Origin: Ricordea florida
Taxonomy: Eukaryota; Cnidaria; Anthozoa; Corallimorpharia; Ricordeidae
Length of the DNA stretch: 64,000 nucleotides
Assembly: GCA_949710005.1 (NCBI GenBank)
Contig: OX453275.1
Location: 10,909,019 to 10,973,018, forward strand
Reading direction: 5' to 3'
This document shows positions 63,851 through 64,000 of the stretch, piece by piece. Every line of letters starts with the position of its first letter. The stretch's first letter is position 1. Under the pieces are notes generated by a model, which saw nothing but the letters and a program-made list of their open reading frames with translations, did no database searches and had not been told where the DNA came from. The translations under genes were made by a program, and so were the position numbers.

Positions 63851-64000
63851 TATAAAAGTCTCTGTAACCTATTTAGCCAAGGTTTTTATTTTCATCAGCT
63901 TAAAACTACGAAATTTGTCCAGTATTGTTAAGGATTTGGCAACTTTCGTTAATTACGTCAGAAAAGAACTCAGTAAAAATTACCGTAGTTGTCGTAAGCG
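63851..64000. other. Window end, no feature seen
   Basis: Short AT-rich stretch after the MITE remnant. No coding signal. Confidence 0.5.

Overview
The window looks like a gene-poor, repeat-rich piece of an anthozoan cnidarian genome, most likely a stony coral. This is inferred from an intron-rich animal gene (CECR2), a cluster of intronless class A receptors, and the transposon types present (L2/CR1 LINE, ISL2EU, Helitron, Tourist-like and TTAA-type MITEs, tRNA-derived SINEs). No species call is possible from sequence alone.

Layout. 1-5.7 kb: no gene, several small inverted-repeat elements. 5.8-30.8 kb (+): a complete 16-exon gene for CECR2, a DDT-like plus bromodomain chromatin remodelling subunit. 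The exon phases join without a break into 1361 codons plus stop. Its 11-kb intron 6 is a transposon graveyard: a 92-bp TTAA-type MITE split by a 1.2-kb TIR element that carries a ZAD-like ORF and a RecQ-like helicase fragment in convergent orientation, then an L2/CR1 LINE with an intact reverse transcriptase and a 2A-like motif, then a Helitron fragment and several foldback repeats. 30.8-35.3 kb: 3' UTR, a G-tract MITE and a GATAATGACAAT-type satellite. 35.5-54.8 kb: four related class A receptor loci, two on the minus strand (one a pseudogene) and two on the plus strand. All four share a non-standard cysteine pattern. A dead LINE fragment, MITEs and a SINE lie between them. 55-64 kb: SINEs, a possible solo LTR, MITEs and a 2.5-kb ISL2EU-like transposon with a SAP-SWIM gene facing a THAP-DDE transposase gene, both truncated at a shared internal junction.

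How the parts relate. CECR2 is the only clear housekeeping-type gene. The receptors look like a local tandem family that has expanded, inverted and partly decayed. Much of the remainder is transposon-derived. Two unrelated DNA transposons (11.3-12.5 kb and 61.2-63.8 kb) have the same architecture: two convergent genes whose 3' halves were lost in one internal deletion. Each also sits inside an older MITE. These two elements are the best candidates for less-described biology here.
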